64,000 nucleotides of DNA from JAVBRD01 sp031548365 (GTDB taxonomy: Bacteria; Bacillota; Clostridia; Christensenellales; UBA1750): the NCBI GenBank assembly GCA_031548365.1, contig JAVBRD010000007.1, forward strand, positions 1-64,000, read 5' to 3'. Under the pieces are notes generated by a model. That model was given only the letters and a program-made list of their open reading frames with translations, was not told the origin of the DNA and made no database searches. Below, piece after piece: positions 51,342-59,991 of this stretch; the stretch's first letter is position 1, and each line of letters starts with the position of its first letter. The position numbers were made by a program, and so were the translations under genes.

Positions 51342-52265
51342 TTACGGGTGGTCTTTCATGAATTGATCGAGCACGTCTTTATGCGGGATCGAGGGCTGCG
51401 CGCCCTGTCGAGACACGCACAGCGCACCTGCTGCGCACGCGTATCGCACGGCATGCGTCATATCGCCCGTCCGCAGGTACTCGACAGCAAGAGCGCCTGT
51501 GAACGTGTCGCCGGCGGCAGTGGAATCCACAACGCGAATCGGGAACGCGGGGACGAGCTTGTAGACATCCGGTCCGTTCATGTATGCGCCTTTATCCCCC
51601 ATTTTGATGATGACCCACTCCGCGCCGCACATCTGCTTGATGCGCACAGACGCCTCGTGTGCGCTCACTTCGTCTTCAGGGTAAACGCCCACGAGCGAAT
51701 ACGCCTCGCTTTGGTTGGGCGTGACGAGGAAAGGCGAGTCAAAACGGCGCAGGTTGAGGTTTTCAGCCGGCGCGGTGTCAAGGAAAATCGGGATCTCACG
51801 CTCCTTGGCCGTCAGAGCGATCTCGTAGAGCAGCTCAAGCGGGATCTCGCACTGAAGCAGCACCGCGTCGTACTCGCGGATGAAAGCCTCCACCAGATCC
51901 TCATGACAAAGCGACGCGTTGGCACCGCTGAAAACGATGATGCGGTTTTGCCCGTCGTCCTCAAGCTGTATCACCGCGAGCCCCGTGGATTGCGCAGGGT
52001 CAACGCGCAGCATGCGTGTATCGACACCGTCGGCCTTTAGCATATCGCGCAAACGGCGACCATTGACATCTCCGCCTACACGGCCCGAAAAGTACACACG
52101 TCCTCCCAGCCTCGCGGCCGCGACGGATGTGTTCGCGCCTTTGCCCCCGGCGCAATAGCTGTACTGCGTGCCCATCACAGTCTGACCAGCGTGCGGCGCG
52201 ACGTGCACTCTGGCCACAAGATCCATGTTGACCGAACCAATCACGAGGATGCGCGGATTTTCCAT
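51342..52265 (-). CDS. rbsK: Ribokinase
   Basis: PfkB-family sugar kinase of 307 residues. VIGSVNMDLVARV and GGKGANTSVAAARLGG mark the substrate end, and DSTAAGDTFTGALAV contains the catalytic aspartate. The pattern fits ribokinase better than fructokinase, although deoxyribokinase activity cannot be excluded. It is 25 bases downstream of the aldolase gene's stop, in the same direction. No ribose transporter is adjacent. Confidence 0.9.
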   Translation of the reverse strand: MENPRILVIGSVNMDLVARVHVAPHAGQTVMGTQYSYCAGGKGANTSVAAARLGGRVYFSGRVGGDVNGRRLRDMLKADGVDTRMLRVDPAQSTGLAVIQLEDDGQNRIIVFSGANASLCHEDLVEAFIREYDAVLLQCEIPLELLYEIALTAKEREIPIFLDTAPAENLNLRRFDSPFLVTPNQSEAYSLVGVYPEDEVSAHEASVRIKQMCGAEWVIIKMGDKGAYMNGPDVYKLVPAFPIRVVDSTAAGDTFTGALAVEYLRTGDMTHAVRYACAAGALCVSRQGAQPSIPHKDVLDQFMKDHP

Positions 52266-52290
52266 TTGAACACCTCACCATGTAACATCA

Positions 52291-53151
52291 TTATAATCGA
52301 TCGAGCAACCCAGCCGCTCCAAATAGCTGTATTTTTTCTCTCGCCATTTTTCGAACTGCTTCTCGGCCCGCACCCATATAGACGCGCGGATCCTCCTCAT
52401 CCGGCTCGAACGCGAACACTTCCTTGATCGCGGCTGCGAGCGGCGTTTTCAGATCCGTAGCGATGTTAATCTTGCTGATGCCCAGCGTCAGCGATTTTTT
52501 TATGGATGCCTCAGGAACGCCCGATGCGCCATGCAGTACAAGCGGCAAGGCGACGCGTTCACGAATCGCTTGCAGGCGGTCGAAGTCGAGCTTTGGCTCG
52601 CCTTTATACACGCCGTGAGCGGTGCCAATGGCGACCGCGAGAATGTCGATGCCGGTCCTATCCACATAATCGCGCGCTTCTTCGGGAACCGTGAACGTCG
52701 CGTCGCGCTCATTCACCGTCAAGTGGTCCTCAGTTCCGCCGATCCTGCCCAGCTCGCCTTCGACCATTACGCCTACGCTGTGAGCTATCTCTACGACCTT
52801 GCGCATAAGCGCGACGTTATCCTTATAGCTTAAATGCCCTGTTTCCACCATCACTGACGTATATCCCGCGCGGATGCACTGTATGATGGTCTCGAACTCT
52901 ACGCAATGATCCATTTGAAGCGCGACGGGTACCCCAAGAGACTCTGCGCCCGCCTTGACCGCAGCTACAACATACGGCAGGCCCATGTACTTCAGCGATC
53001 CAGGCGACGTCTGGATGATCACGGGCGAGCGCTCGTCCGCAGCGGCGAGGAGCGCTCCTTGCAGCACTTCAAGGTTGTGGATGTTGAGCGCGGGAACGGC
53101 TACGCCCAGCTCCTGGGCGCGCTTAAGCCAAGAAATCGGGTTGTGCAGCAT
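52291..53151 (-). CDS. Class II fructose-bisphosphate / ketose-bisphosphate aldolase
   Basis: Zinc-dependent aldolase of about 286 residues. VALQMDHCVEF holds the first zinc His with the catalytic Asp, EGELGRIGG follows, then AIGTAHGVYKG and LHGASGVPE for the other zinc ligands. It resembles FbaA as well as GatY/KbaY tagatose-bisphosphate aldolases; the latter would fit a galactose route with galE and alpha-galactosidase, but sequence alone does not decide. Two ATG codons follow each other (53154 and 53151); the second is better spaced from GGAGG. Confidence 0.9.
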   Translation of the reverse strand: MLHNPISWLKRAQELGVAVPALNIHNLEVLQGALLAAADERSPVIIQTSPGSLKYMGLPYVVAAVKAGAESLGVPVALQMDHCVEFETIIQCIRAGYTSVMVETGHLSYKDNVALMRKVVEIAHSVGVMVEGELGRIGGTEDHLTVNERDATFTVPEEARDYVDRTGIDILAVAIGTAHGVYKGEPKLDFDRLQAIRERVALPLVLHGASGVPEASIKKSLTLGISKINIATDLKTPLAAAIKEVFAFEPDEEDPRVYMGAGREAVRKMAREKIQLFGAAGLLDRL

Positions 53152-53167
53152 CATAAATCCTCCGATA

Positions 53168-53181
53168 AAAGCATATGCTTT
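53168..53181. promoter_or_regulatory. Perfect 14-bp palindrome in the aldolase/sod divergent gap
   Basis: AAAGCATATGCTTT is fully self-complementary and lies in the 57-base gap between the two divergent starts, a typical operator position. No matching regulator is known to me. Confidence 0.4.
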
Positions 53182-53208
53182 GAGTATCGCAAGCAAGGAG
53201 GATCGGCC

Positions 53209-53823
53209 ATGTCCAAAGAACTGTCGTTCGTTCTCCCGTACCCAGCCAACGCCCTTGAGCCTGTCATCTCAAGCCGCGCGCTTGAGATGCACTTTCAACT
53301 CGCACGAGGTTACGCCGCAAAGACGCCGGTGATTGAAGCGGGCATTGCCGCCGCTGCCGAATCGGGCGAAAACGCGTTGCGGGCGCAGCTGCGTGATCTA
53401 TCCTTTCAGAGTTCGGGCGACGTACTGCACCGCGTGTTTTTCGCCAACATGAGGCCCGAACAGAAAGCAACCGAACCCCACGACAACACGCTCGCTCTCA
53501 TCAAAGGTGCATTTGCGGACGTGGCGGAGTTTAAGCAAGTGTTCACTACAGCCGCCAAGGCAGTGGAAGGCCCGGGTTGGACCGTCCTCGCCTGGCACCC
53601 CGGATACAGCCGTCTCATGCCGCTCAATGTCGAAAAGCACAACGACAAGTCCATCTCCGGCGCGATCCCCGTCCTTGTACTCGATGTATGGGAGCACGCG
53701 TACATGCTTGACTATGGCATTCAGCGCCCGCAGTGGGTGGACGCCTGGTGGAAGCTGGTCAACTGGAACGATGTCGAGCGTCGTGTCGTTGCCGCGCTCA
53801 ACGGCGCGCTGCCGATGAATTAG
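53209..53823 (+). CDS. Fe/Mn superoxide dismutase-family protein, divergent
   Basis: A 204-residue protein with the SodA/SodB fold. The metal ligands appear to be H28 (LEMHF), H74 (VLHRVFF), D159 and H163 (LDVWEHAY); GPGWTVLAW and the C-terminal WWKLVNWNDVERR are also family-like. The gateway motif of true SODs, H-x3-HH-x2-Y, is not kept (HFQLARGY, with Tyr displaced by one), so the activity may be low or different. Similar divergent members exist in Clostridia. The ATG at 53209 has AAGGAGG; a longer open frame from 52906 is antisense to the aldolase gene. Confidence 0.82.
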   Translation: MSKELSFVLPYPANALEPVISSRALEMHFQLARGYAAKTPVIEAGIAAAAESGENALRAQLRDLSFQSSGDVLHRVFFANMRPEQKATEPHDNTLALIKGAFADVAEFKQVFTTAAKAVEGPGWTVLAWHPGYSRLMPLNVEKHNDKSISGAIPVLVLDVWEHAYMLDYGIQRPQWVDAWWKLVNWNDVERRVVAALNGALPMN

Positions 53824-53986
53824 TGTATAGGGGCAGTTGAAATCGGATGCACCCTCCCGCCGCCGTGCACACTGTCTACGCGGATTTACTTACGATGCTC
53901 CGTTCGCTCTTCCGATTGTCGTCGGATTGGGGTGTTCCAACAGTTTTCTTACGGCTCCTTAATCGGCGCAGTCTTCTAATAACACC

Positions 53987-54017
53987 AGCGACACTCCATC
54001 ATGCGGTGTCGCTTTTG
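53987..54017 (+). terminator. Terminator of the SOD-like gene
   Basis: Stem AGCGACAC / GTGTCGCT with an 11-nt loop and TTTTGTG after it, about 165 bases downstream of the stop. Confidence 0.7.
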
Positions 54018-54039
54018 TGTTTCCGGCGGGTTGCCGACG

Positions 54040-54241
54040 ACCGCCCGATAGCAGTAATCGACGTGTTGCGACGCACGCCAAGCAGAAAGCGCCGTAACCC
54101 GACGAAGGGTGCTCCGGAGGAAAACAGATTTCTTTCGCTCAGAGCGAAGGGTACTAGGACGCGATTTCCGGCGACCTCTCTCCCGAAAAACGCGCCTGTC
54201 CAACGACACGGCATGGAATGCCCGCAACGCGGGCATTCCAC
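54040..54241 (-). pseudogene. Possible frameshifted small zinc-ribbon gene
   Basis: In the 432-base gap (53824-54255), the minus strand from GTG 54241 reads a protein starting MECPRCGHSM, and after a +1 shift near 54095-54105 the frame reads YGAFCLACVATRRLLL. A CxxC near the start and another about 50 residues later is the layout of small zinc-ribbon (DUF6487-like) proteins. It begins 14 bases after the ABC transporter stop. There is no ribosome binding site and the assignment is weak. A perfect 12-bp stem (54214-54240) overlaps its first codons. The rest of the gap holds the SOD-gene terminator. Confidence 0.3.
54214..54240. terminator. Perfect 12-bp hairpin after the exporter operon
   Basis: TGGAATGCCCGC / GCGGGCATTCCA with a 3-nt loop, 15 bases after the ABC gene stop. 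There is no T-run, so it may stabilise the message end rather than terminate. Confidence 0.45.
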
Positions 54242-54255
54242 ATAGAGTCCGGAAG

Positions 54256-56115
54256 TTAGTGCGCGCTCGCCATAATGTCCTGCGCCTGCTGACGAATGAG
54301 CTCTTGGCGCTTGAACTGGGACATGTAAAGCTGCTCGTAGAAGCCTTTTTGCGACAACAGTTCTTCATGTGTCCCCCGCTCGATGATGCGGCCCCTATCG
54401 ATGACGAGTATAGCGTCTGCCTCGCGGATGGTGGAGAGCCTGTGCGCGATGACAAAACTTGTGCGGCCTTTCATGAGCGTGAGCATGGCTTTCTGAATCG
54501 TCAGTTCTGTGCGCGTGTCCACGCTTGACGTCGCCTCGTCGAGGATGAGGATCGCGGGATCGGCGAGCACAGCGCGCGCGATGCTCAAGAGCTGCCTTTG
54601 GCCATGGGAAAGGTTGGTGCCTTCCTCCGTCAATACGGTATCATAACCGTTCGGCATTCGCAAGACAAAACTTTCCGCGTCCGCAGTGCGCGCCGCCATT
54701 TCAACCTCTTCGTCAGTCGCGTCCAGCCGCCCGTAGCGGATGTTGTCGCGCACGGTGCCCGCAAACAGATGGGTATCCTGAAGCACAATACCGAGTTTTC
54801 GGCGCAAGCTGTTTTTCTGAATGCTTTTGATATCCATGCCGTCAATGAAGATCGTGCCCGCACCAACCTCGTAGAAACGCATGAGCAGGTTAACAACGGT
54901 GGTCTTACCTGCGCCGGTCGGGCCAACGAGCGCGATGGTTTGGCCGGGTTTGGCACTCAGGGTGATGTCCTGCAAAACCTTGACATCCTCGACATAGCCG
55001 AAATCGACGTGGTTGAACTCGACGCCGCCCTTCACCCTGTCCAGCGCTACCGCGCCGGGCGTGTCGGTTTCCGACTGCTCATCCAGAATCTCAAACACGC
55101 GTTCCGCGCCTGCAATGGCCGATTGAAGCGAGTTGAACTGATTGGCGATCTCGTTGAGCGGACGCGTGAACTGACGGGAATACTGGGTGAACGCTGCGAT
55201 GGTACCCACGCTGATCCATCCCATGAGCACGAAAGCACCTCCGACCAACGCGACGATCGCGAATGAAAGGTTGTTCAGGACGTTCATGAGCGGAGGAATC
55301 AAGCCTGTGAGGATGTTGGCTTTGACCGCAGCCGTGCGGTATTTCTGGTTGTGCGTTGAGAACGTCTTCTCCATCTCGGGCTCGCGGCCAAAGACCTGCA
55401 CCACACGCTGGCCCGTGATACTCTCCTCGATAAAGCCGTTGAGGTCTCCCAGCGAGGATTGCTGCTCGCGGTAAAACACGCGTGTACGCTTGGCGATCAT
55501 GGACGTGACTCCCAAACTGAGCGGTATGGTGATCATCGCCGCGAGGGAGAGCAGCGGGCTGTAGTAGAGCATCATCACAAGTGAGCCAACCACGCTCAGC
55601 GTGCTCTGCATCAGTGACGTCAGCGACTGGGAAAGCGCCATGTTGATGTTATCGACATCATTGGTCAGACGGCTCATGATTTCACCATAGGGTCGTTTGT
55701 CGAAAAACTGCACGGGGAGTGACTGCACCTTGGTGAACAGCTCTGTGCGCAAGCGGTGAACCGTGCGCTGCGACATCGTTGCGAGCGACCAGCTCTGGAT
55801 CCAGGTAAGCGCTGCGCCAACGAGGTACAGACAGCCCATGAGCAGGAGCATTTGCCAAAGATCGTCGAGTCGCCGCACGCTGATGTACTGGTCGATCACG
55901 GTCTTGATGAGCGCGGGTGAGGCAAGCGTGATGAGCGTGCCGCCCAGCACCATGCACAGGATCGCGGCGAACAAGGCGCGCTGATAGCTGAGGTACCCAT
56001 ACATCCGCATGAGCGTCTTTTTCGTGTTTTTGGGTTTTTGCGGAGTCTGTGAAAATCGTCCGCCGCCCGGGCCGCCTCCCCCGCCGGGACCACCGCCAAA
56101 ACGTCCGCCCTGCAT
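54256..56115 (-). CDS. ABC exporter, fused permease-ATPase, second subunit
   Basis: A type IV exporter half: a glycine-rich start (about 20 residues of Gly/Arg), six membrane helices (about residues 50-330) and an ATPase with GPTGAGKTT, Q-loop VLQDTHLF, LSHGQRQLLS and ILDEATSS. The signature NLSHGQ instead of LSGGQ is typical for one half of heterodimeric exporters. It starts at the stop of its partner (one base shared). Likely exports drugs or lipids. Confidence 0.92.
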   Translation of the reverse strand: MQGGRFGGGPGGGGGPGGGRFSQTPQKPKNTKKTLMRMYGYLSYQRALFAAILCMVLGGTLITLASPALIKTVIDQYISVRRLDDLWQMLLLMGCLYLVGAALTWIQSWSLATMSQRTVHRLRTELFTKVQSLPVQFFDKRPYGEIMSRLTNDVDNINMALSQSLTSLMQSTLSVVGSLVMMLYYSPLLSLAAMITIPLSLGVTSMIAKRTRVFYREQQSSLGDLNGFIEESITGQRVVQVFGREPEMEKTFSTHNQKYRTAAVKANILTGLIPPLMNVLNNLSFAIVALVGGAFVLMGWISVGTIAAFTQYSRQFTRPLNEIANQFNSLQSAIAGAERVFEILDEQSETDTPGAVALDRVKGGVEFNHVDFGYVEDVKVLQDITLSAKPGQTIALVGPTGAGKTTVVNLLMRFYEVGAGTIFIDGMDIKSIQKNSLRRKLGIVLQDTHLFAGTVRDNIRYGRLDATDEEVEMAARTADAESFVLRMPNGYDTVLTEEGTNLSHGQRQLLSIARAVLADPAILILDEATSSVDTRTELTIQKAMLTLMKGRTSFVIAHRLSTIREADAILVIDRGRIIERGTHEELLSQKGFYEQLYMSQFKRQELIRQQAQDIMASAH

Positions 56116-57839
56116 TAGACCGCCTCCAATCCGAGCTGCGAAGCGCAGATCTCTCTATACACGGGGCTTGATTCCAGCAGCTGGTGATGCGTGCCCGATG
56201 AAACCAGCTCACCGTTTTCCAGAACGATGATGCGGTCGGCATCCATAACGCTTGAAATGCGCTGAGCGATCAGGATGACCGTGCATTTTTCATCGCGAAG
56301 CGCGGTCTGAATCCTTGCCTCCGTGTTCATGTCAACGGCGGATGTCGAATCGTCCATGATGAGGATTTTAGGATGTTTAAGCAGCGCGCGCGCGATGGAC
56401 AGACGCTGCTTCTGGCCGCCTGAGAGGTTGACGCCTTTGCGTCCGATGAGTGATTCTTTTTTCTCAGGCATTGCGTTGACAAACTCAGCGGCTTGGGCGG
56501 TGGTCATGGCATCAAGCACTTCCTGCTCCGTTCTGTCCCTGCCGCCCCAGCGCAGGTTCTCATCAACGCTGCCCGTGAACAACACCGATTCCTGAAGTAC
56601 AACGCCGATACCGGCACGCAGGTCGGGCAGGCGGTAGTCGCGTACGTCGACATCATCGATCAGGATGCGCCCGCTCGTCGGGTCGTAAAGCCGAGGGATG
56701 AGGTTGACCAGTGTTGTTTTTCCTACGCCGGTCGCACCAAGAATGGCGAGTGTCTCCCCGGGTTTTACGTAAAAGCTGATGTTCTTCAGCACGGGTTCAC
56801 CACCCGCGCCTTCATACTGGAAGGAGACGTTGTCGAACCTCACCTCGCCGCGCTCCACCGTTCTTTGCAGCGCGCTTTCGTCGCTTCTGATTTCTGGTGC
56901 GACATCAAGCACCTCAAGGATGCGGTCGCCGGAGACCTTGGCACGGGACACGTTGGTGAGAACAAACGAGGACATCATGAGCGCGAACAGGATTTGAGTC
57001 ATATAACTGATGAGCGCCATGACTTGGCCTATGGGCAGGTTGCCTGTTTTGACAATGCCCGAGGACAACCACAAAACACCGATGATGGAGAAATTCATGG
57101 TCAGGTTGAGTACGGGACCGGTGAGCGCGTTGTTCTTGTTGGCCTTGATTGTCTCGTCACGAAGCGCGTTGTTGCGCTCGCCGAAGCGACCAATCTCATA
57201 TTCGCCGCGCACAAACCCCTTGACCACGCGGACTCCGGACAGATTCTCCTGCATCACAGTGTTGACACCGTCCAGCGCCTTTTGGACACGTTTGAACATC
57301 GGAAAGCCCCTGCGGATGATGATGGTCAGCGCTATCGCCAGAATAGGAACCGATACGACCAGCACGCTGGCGAGCTGTGAGTTCAGACGGACCGCCATGA
57401 AGATGCCGCCGATGACCAGGAACGGCGCGCGCACAAAGATGCGCAGGATGGATTGAACCACGTTCTGCATCTGCGTGACGTCATTGGTCAGGCGGGTGAC
57501 AAGCGAACCGGTTCTGAACCGGTCCAAGTTCTGGAATGTGAACTGCTGGATCTTACGGTAAAGCGCGTCGCGCAAATCAGCGCCGAATCCATATGAGGCA
57601 AGCGTCGAAAAGTAAGAGCAGCCGAAACCCCCAACAATACCGAGGATGGCTACGATCACCATTTGGACACCGGTGGCTATGATCATCTGCATATCGCCAT
57701 TGGCGACGCCTTGATCAATAATACGCGACATGAGCGTGGGTTGGAGCACGTCCGTGAACACCTCACCCAGCATGAGCAGGGGCGCGAGAACTGCCGCCCA
57801 CCAATACGGCTTCAGGAACGCGCTGAAACGCTTGATCAC
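56115..57839 (-). CDS. ABC exporter, fused permease-ATPase, first subunit
   Basis: The partner half, 574 residues: six membrane helices, then GATGVGKTTLVN, VLQESVLF, NLSGGQKQRLSIARAL and LIMDDSTSAVD. The Walker B region lacks the catalytic Glu (MDDSTS, Asp-Ser in place of Asp-Glu), so this is the degenerate-site subunit of a heterodimer. The start is GTG at 57839 with AAAGGTGA. It is six bases after the MarR gene. Confidence 0.92.
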   Translation of the reverse strand: MIKRFSAFLKPYWWAAVLAPLLMLGEVFTDVLQPTLMSRIIDQGVANGDMQMIIATGVQMVIVAILGIVGGFGCSYFSTLASYGFGADLRDALYRKIQQFTFQNLDRFRTGSLVTRLTNDVTQMQNVVQSILRIFVRAPFLVIGGIFMAVRLNSQLASVLVVSVPILAIALTIIIRRGFPMFKRVQKALDGVNTVMQENLSGVRVVKGFVRGEYEIGRFGERNNALRDETIKANKNNALTGPVLNLTMNFSIIGVLWLSSGIVKTGNLPIGQVMALISYMTQILFALMMSSFVLTNVSRAKVSGDRILEVLDVAPEIRSDESALQRTVERGEVRFDNVSFQYEGAGGEPVLKNISFYVKPGETLAILGATGVGKTTLVNLIPRLYDPTSGRILIDDVDVRDYRLPDLRAGIGVVLQESVLFTGSVDENLRWGGRDRTEQEVLDAMTTAQAAEFVNAMPEKKESLIGRKGVNLSGGQKQRLSIARALLKHPKILIMDDSTSAVDMNTEARIQTALRDEKCTVILIAQRISSVMDADRIIVLENGELVSSGTHHQLLESSPVYREICASQLGLEAV

Positions 57840-57845
57840 TTGCTC

Positions 57846-58298
57846 TCACCTTTCCTTTTCTTGTTCGATGAGATGTGTGATGTTCCCGAGCATCCGCTCA
57901 AAAATGCTGCTGAGCATGTCAATTTCGTCATCCGTGATCCCTTCAAATGTCGCCATCTCCACGCTGTTCATCATGTCCTTCATCCGCCCGGCCACCTGCC
58001 GCCCTTTTTCGGTGATGGTGATGCGCCGGACACGTTGATCCACCTCATCGTTGGTGCGCCTGAGCAACCCCGCGCTTTCCATGCGGTTAAGAGAGAGCGT
58101 CATCGTAGAGGGCGCAACGCCCATCGCTTCCGCCAAAACCTTTTGGCTGATGTTGTTGGTCTTGATCAGCGTGTGCAAAATCGGCGGTTGTCCCCGATGC
58201 AGTTCCATGTTGTCCATGCGCAAATGCACCAGCGAATGGCGCAGCCTGAGCAATTTCGAAAAGATCCGAGCGACCTCTTCTTTCCTCATCTTATCCAT
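57846..58298 (-). CDS. MarR family transcriptional regulator
   Basis: A 150-residue winged helix repressor: LHTLIKTNNISQKVLAEAMGVAPSTMTLSLNRME recognition region (about residues 45-80) and the wing TNDEVDQRVRRITITEKG. MarR followed by two ABC half-transporters is a common self-regulated drug-export operon. The ATG at 58298 follows AAGGGTGAT; a GTG at 58313 is the alternative. Its own promoter carries a palindrome (58353-58364). Confidence 0.9.
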   Translation of the reverse strand: MDKMRKEEVARIFSKLLRLRHSLVHLRMDNMELHRGQPPILHTLIKTNNISQKVLAEAMGVAPSTMTLSLNRMESAGLLRRTNDEVDQRVRRITITEKGRQVAGRMKDMMNSVEMATFEGITDDEIDMLSSIFERMLGNITHLIEQEKER

Positions 58299-58340
58299 GC
58301 CATCACCCTTCACGAATATTTAGCTCCCTAAACGATTGCA

Positions 58341-58369
58341 ATCATATGTGAAAACTATTTAGTTGTCAA
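58341..58369 (-). promoter_or_regulatory. Promoter of the MarR-ABC-ABC operon
   Basis: TTGACA, a 17-base spacer and TATGAT on the minus strand, about 43 bases before the MarR start. Confidence 0.8.
58353..58364. promoter_or_regulatory. Candidate MarR operator
   Basis: Inverted repeat AACTA-TT-TAGTT inside the promoter spacer and touching the -35 element: the classic position for autorepression by the MarR protein. Confidence 0.6.
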
Positions 58370-58413
58370 CCTATTTTCGTTTGAGTGCAAACAATTTTCT
58401 TTGCCCCTGCCCC

Positions 58414-58442
58414 TTCACATAGTCCGACTTGGGTGATACACT
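58414..58442 (+). promoter_or_regulatory. Promoter of the small beta-sandwich gene
   Basis: TTCACA, a 17-base spacer and TACACT with TGA in front (extended -10), 26 bases before the ATG at 58469. Confidence 0.55.
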
Positions 58443-58468
58443 TGAAAAAAATGCGGGAGGCGATTTTT

Positions 58469-58768
58469 ATGGCATTTACCTACAAAGTCGAGGCATCTCT
58501 CAACCCGGATACCGCCCGTTCCGGCGACAAGGTTGCCATGCGTGCGAAATTCACCGACATCGAGGGCGAAATTGGCAACGTCTACGTCTCCGAACCGAAC
58601 TATGGCATCTCATTTCGGCTGACCGCGCAGGGTGACGGTCTGTACACAGGCACCGCAGAGGTCCCCTACGGCGCGCCTTCGGACACTTACACCCTCAATG
58701 TTTACGCATTGTCCAAAGAGAACCAGCCGGGCCCCAAACATAAAATCAGCATTCGCGTGCTCGGCTGA
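58469..58768 (+). CDS. Small conserved beta-sandwich protein
   Basis: A 99-residue protein, MAFTYKVEASLNPDT..., with alternating hydrophobic strands (GNVYVSEPNYGISFRL, YTLNVYALS, KISIRVLG) like an Ig-like or macroglobulin MG2-type domain. It has no signal peptide, cysteines or charge clusters. I do not know its function. The ATG at 58469 has GGGAGG at eight bases. It has its own promoter and a strong terminator, so it is a single-gene unit. Confidence 0.75.
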   Translation: MAFTYKVEASLNPDTARSGDKVAMRAKFTDIEGEIGNVYVSEPNYGISFRLTAQGDGLYTGTAEVPYGAPSDTYTLNVYALSKENQPGPKHKISIRVLG

Positions 58769-58785
58769 GACACAGCGCATACTTG

Positions 58786-58828
58786 CCCGCCCGCAACCGC
58801 GAAACCTTTCGCGACTGCGGGCGGGTTT
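58786..58828 (+). terminator. Strong terminator after the small beta-sandwich gene
   Basis: A 10-bp GC stem (CCCGCCCGCA / TGCGGGCGGG) with an inner CGCGAA/TTCGCG stem, followed by TTT. Confidence 0.8.
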
Positions 58829-58848
58829 ACTTTCACGCGCTGAATCGG

Positions 58849-58877
58849 TTGTGCAATATGCCGTAATCTGGTATAAT
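58849..58877 (+). promoter_or_regulatory. Promoter of the FAH-yerC-pcrA-ligA run
   Basis: TTGTGC, a 17-base spacer and TATAAT, 27 bases before the ATG at 58905. Confidence 0.75.
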
Positions 58878-58904
58878 CCGAGTCATTAGAGTGGAGGGAT
58901 TGTC

Positions 58905-59666
58905 ATGCGTTTTGCGCGCGTCGCGGTCGGGGAAAACGGGTATTACGCGGTGTTTGACCCGACGGAAAACATCTGGCGGCTGCTGGCTTGCGCCCCATAC
59001 GAGGGCATCACCTACGTCGGAAAAACCATCGCCGCAGACGCCGCCAAACTGCTCGCACCCTGTGTCCCGTCCAAGGTGATGTGCGTAGGACTCAACTACC
59101 GCGATCACATCGAAGAAATGAAACACGAAGACGTGCCGGAGGATCCAGTTATCTTCATGAAACCCGCGACAGCTGTCATCGGCCCGGCCGAGGAGATCGT
59201 CCGCCCCGAAAAAGCGCAGCGCGTGGATTATGAAGGCGAGCTTGCCGTGGTCATCGGCAAAAAAATGCGCAATGTCGCTGCGGGTGACGCACTGTCGTAC
59301 GTTTTCGGATATACGTGCCTCAATGACGTCACTGAACGCATACTGCAAAAAAAGGATGGCCAATGGACGCGCGGAAAAGGCTTTGACACATTCTGTCCCA
59401 TCGGTCCGTGGATTGAGACATCGGTCGACCCTTCGGCGCTCGACATCGAATCCCGCTTGAACGGCAGCGTAGGACAGAAGTCCAATACGAGCCTTCTGAT
59501 CACGAACGTACCAAAGCTGCTCGCGTTCATTTCAAGCTTCACTACACTCCTGCCGGGGGACGTTGTCGCGACCGGCACACCTGCAGGCGTCGGCCCCATG
59601 GTATCCGGTGACAACATTGAGATCGAAATCGCCGGGATTGGCGTACTGCCGAATCCCGTGAAATGA
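58905..59666 (+). CDS. Fumarylacetoacetate hydrolase-family protein
   Basis: A 253-residue FAH-fold enzyme. KVMCVGLNYRDHIEEM begins the catalytic domain; metal ligands are in DYEGELAVVIGKK (Glu-x-Glu) and NDVTER; GDVVATGTPAGVGPM closes the active site. Family members hydrolyse or decarboxylate acylpyruvates and oxaloacetate. The ATG at 58905 has GGAGGG upstream. It leads into yerC after ten bases. Confidence 0.88.
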   Translation: MRFARVAVGENGYYAVFDPTENIWRLLACAPYEGITYVGKTIAADAAKLLAPCVPSKVMCVGLNYRDHIEEMKHEDVPEDPVIFMKPATAVIGPAEEIVRPEKAQRVDYEGELAVVIGKKMRNVAAGDALSYVFGYTCLNDVTERILQKKDGQWTRGKGFDTFCPIGPWIETSVDPSALDIESRLNGSVGQKSNTSLLITNVPKLLAFISSFTTLLPGDVVATGTPAGVGPMVSGDNIEIEIAGIGVLPNPVK

Positions 59667-59676
59667 GGCGCACAGG

Positions 59677-59991
59677 ATGCACGACTCAAAACTCAGAAAC
59701 CCCGCTGTCGACCATCTGTTTGAAGCCATTCTGTCACTCCGCGATCTGGACGATTGCTACAGATTCTTCGAGGATCTCTGCACGGTGAGTGAAATCAAGT
59801 CGCTCTCCCAGCGGCTTGAGGTCGCGCGCCAACTGGACGCGGAGATCACTTACCACGAAATCGCTGAAAAAACGGGCGCGAGCACGGCGACAATCAGCCG
59901 CGTCAACCGCTGTCTTCATTATGGTGCCGACGGTTACCGTCTCGTTCTTGACCGCGCGAAAGAAGACGCCAAAAGGAACGGCGGCGCATGA
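59677..59991 (+). CDS. yerC: TrpR-like protein YerC/YecD
   Basis: A 104-residue helix-turn-helix protein: FFEDLCTVSEIKSLSQRLEVAR and HEIAEKTGASTATISRVNRCL, the TrpR-like DNA-binding fold. YerC commonly precedes pcrA and ligA in Firmicutes; its role is not established. It starts ten bases after the FAH gene and overlaps pcrA by four. Confidence 0.93.
   Translation: MHDSKLRNPAVDHLFEAILSLRDLDDCYRFFEDLCTVSEIKSLSQRLEVARQLDAEITYHEIAEKTGASTATISRVNRCLHYGADGYRLVLDRAKEDAKRNGGA

Noticed and set aside
53847..54245. 132-residue plus-strand frame after the SOD-like gene
   Set aside because: It runs through the terminator hairpin and has no domain or ribosome binding site.
53824..54255. Structured RNA such as 6S, RNase P or SRP RNA
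   Set aside because: Several hairpins occur, but none of the conserved core sequences of these RNAs could be found on either strand.
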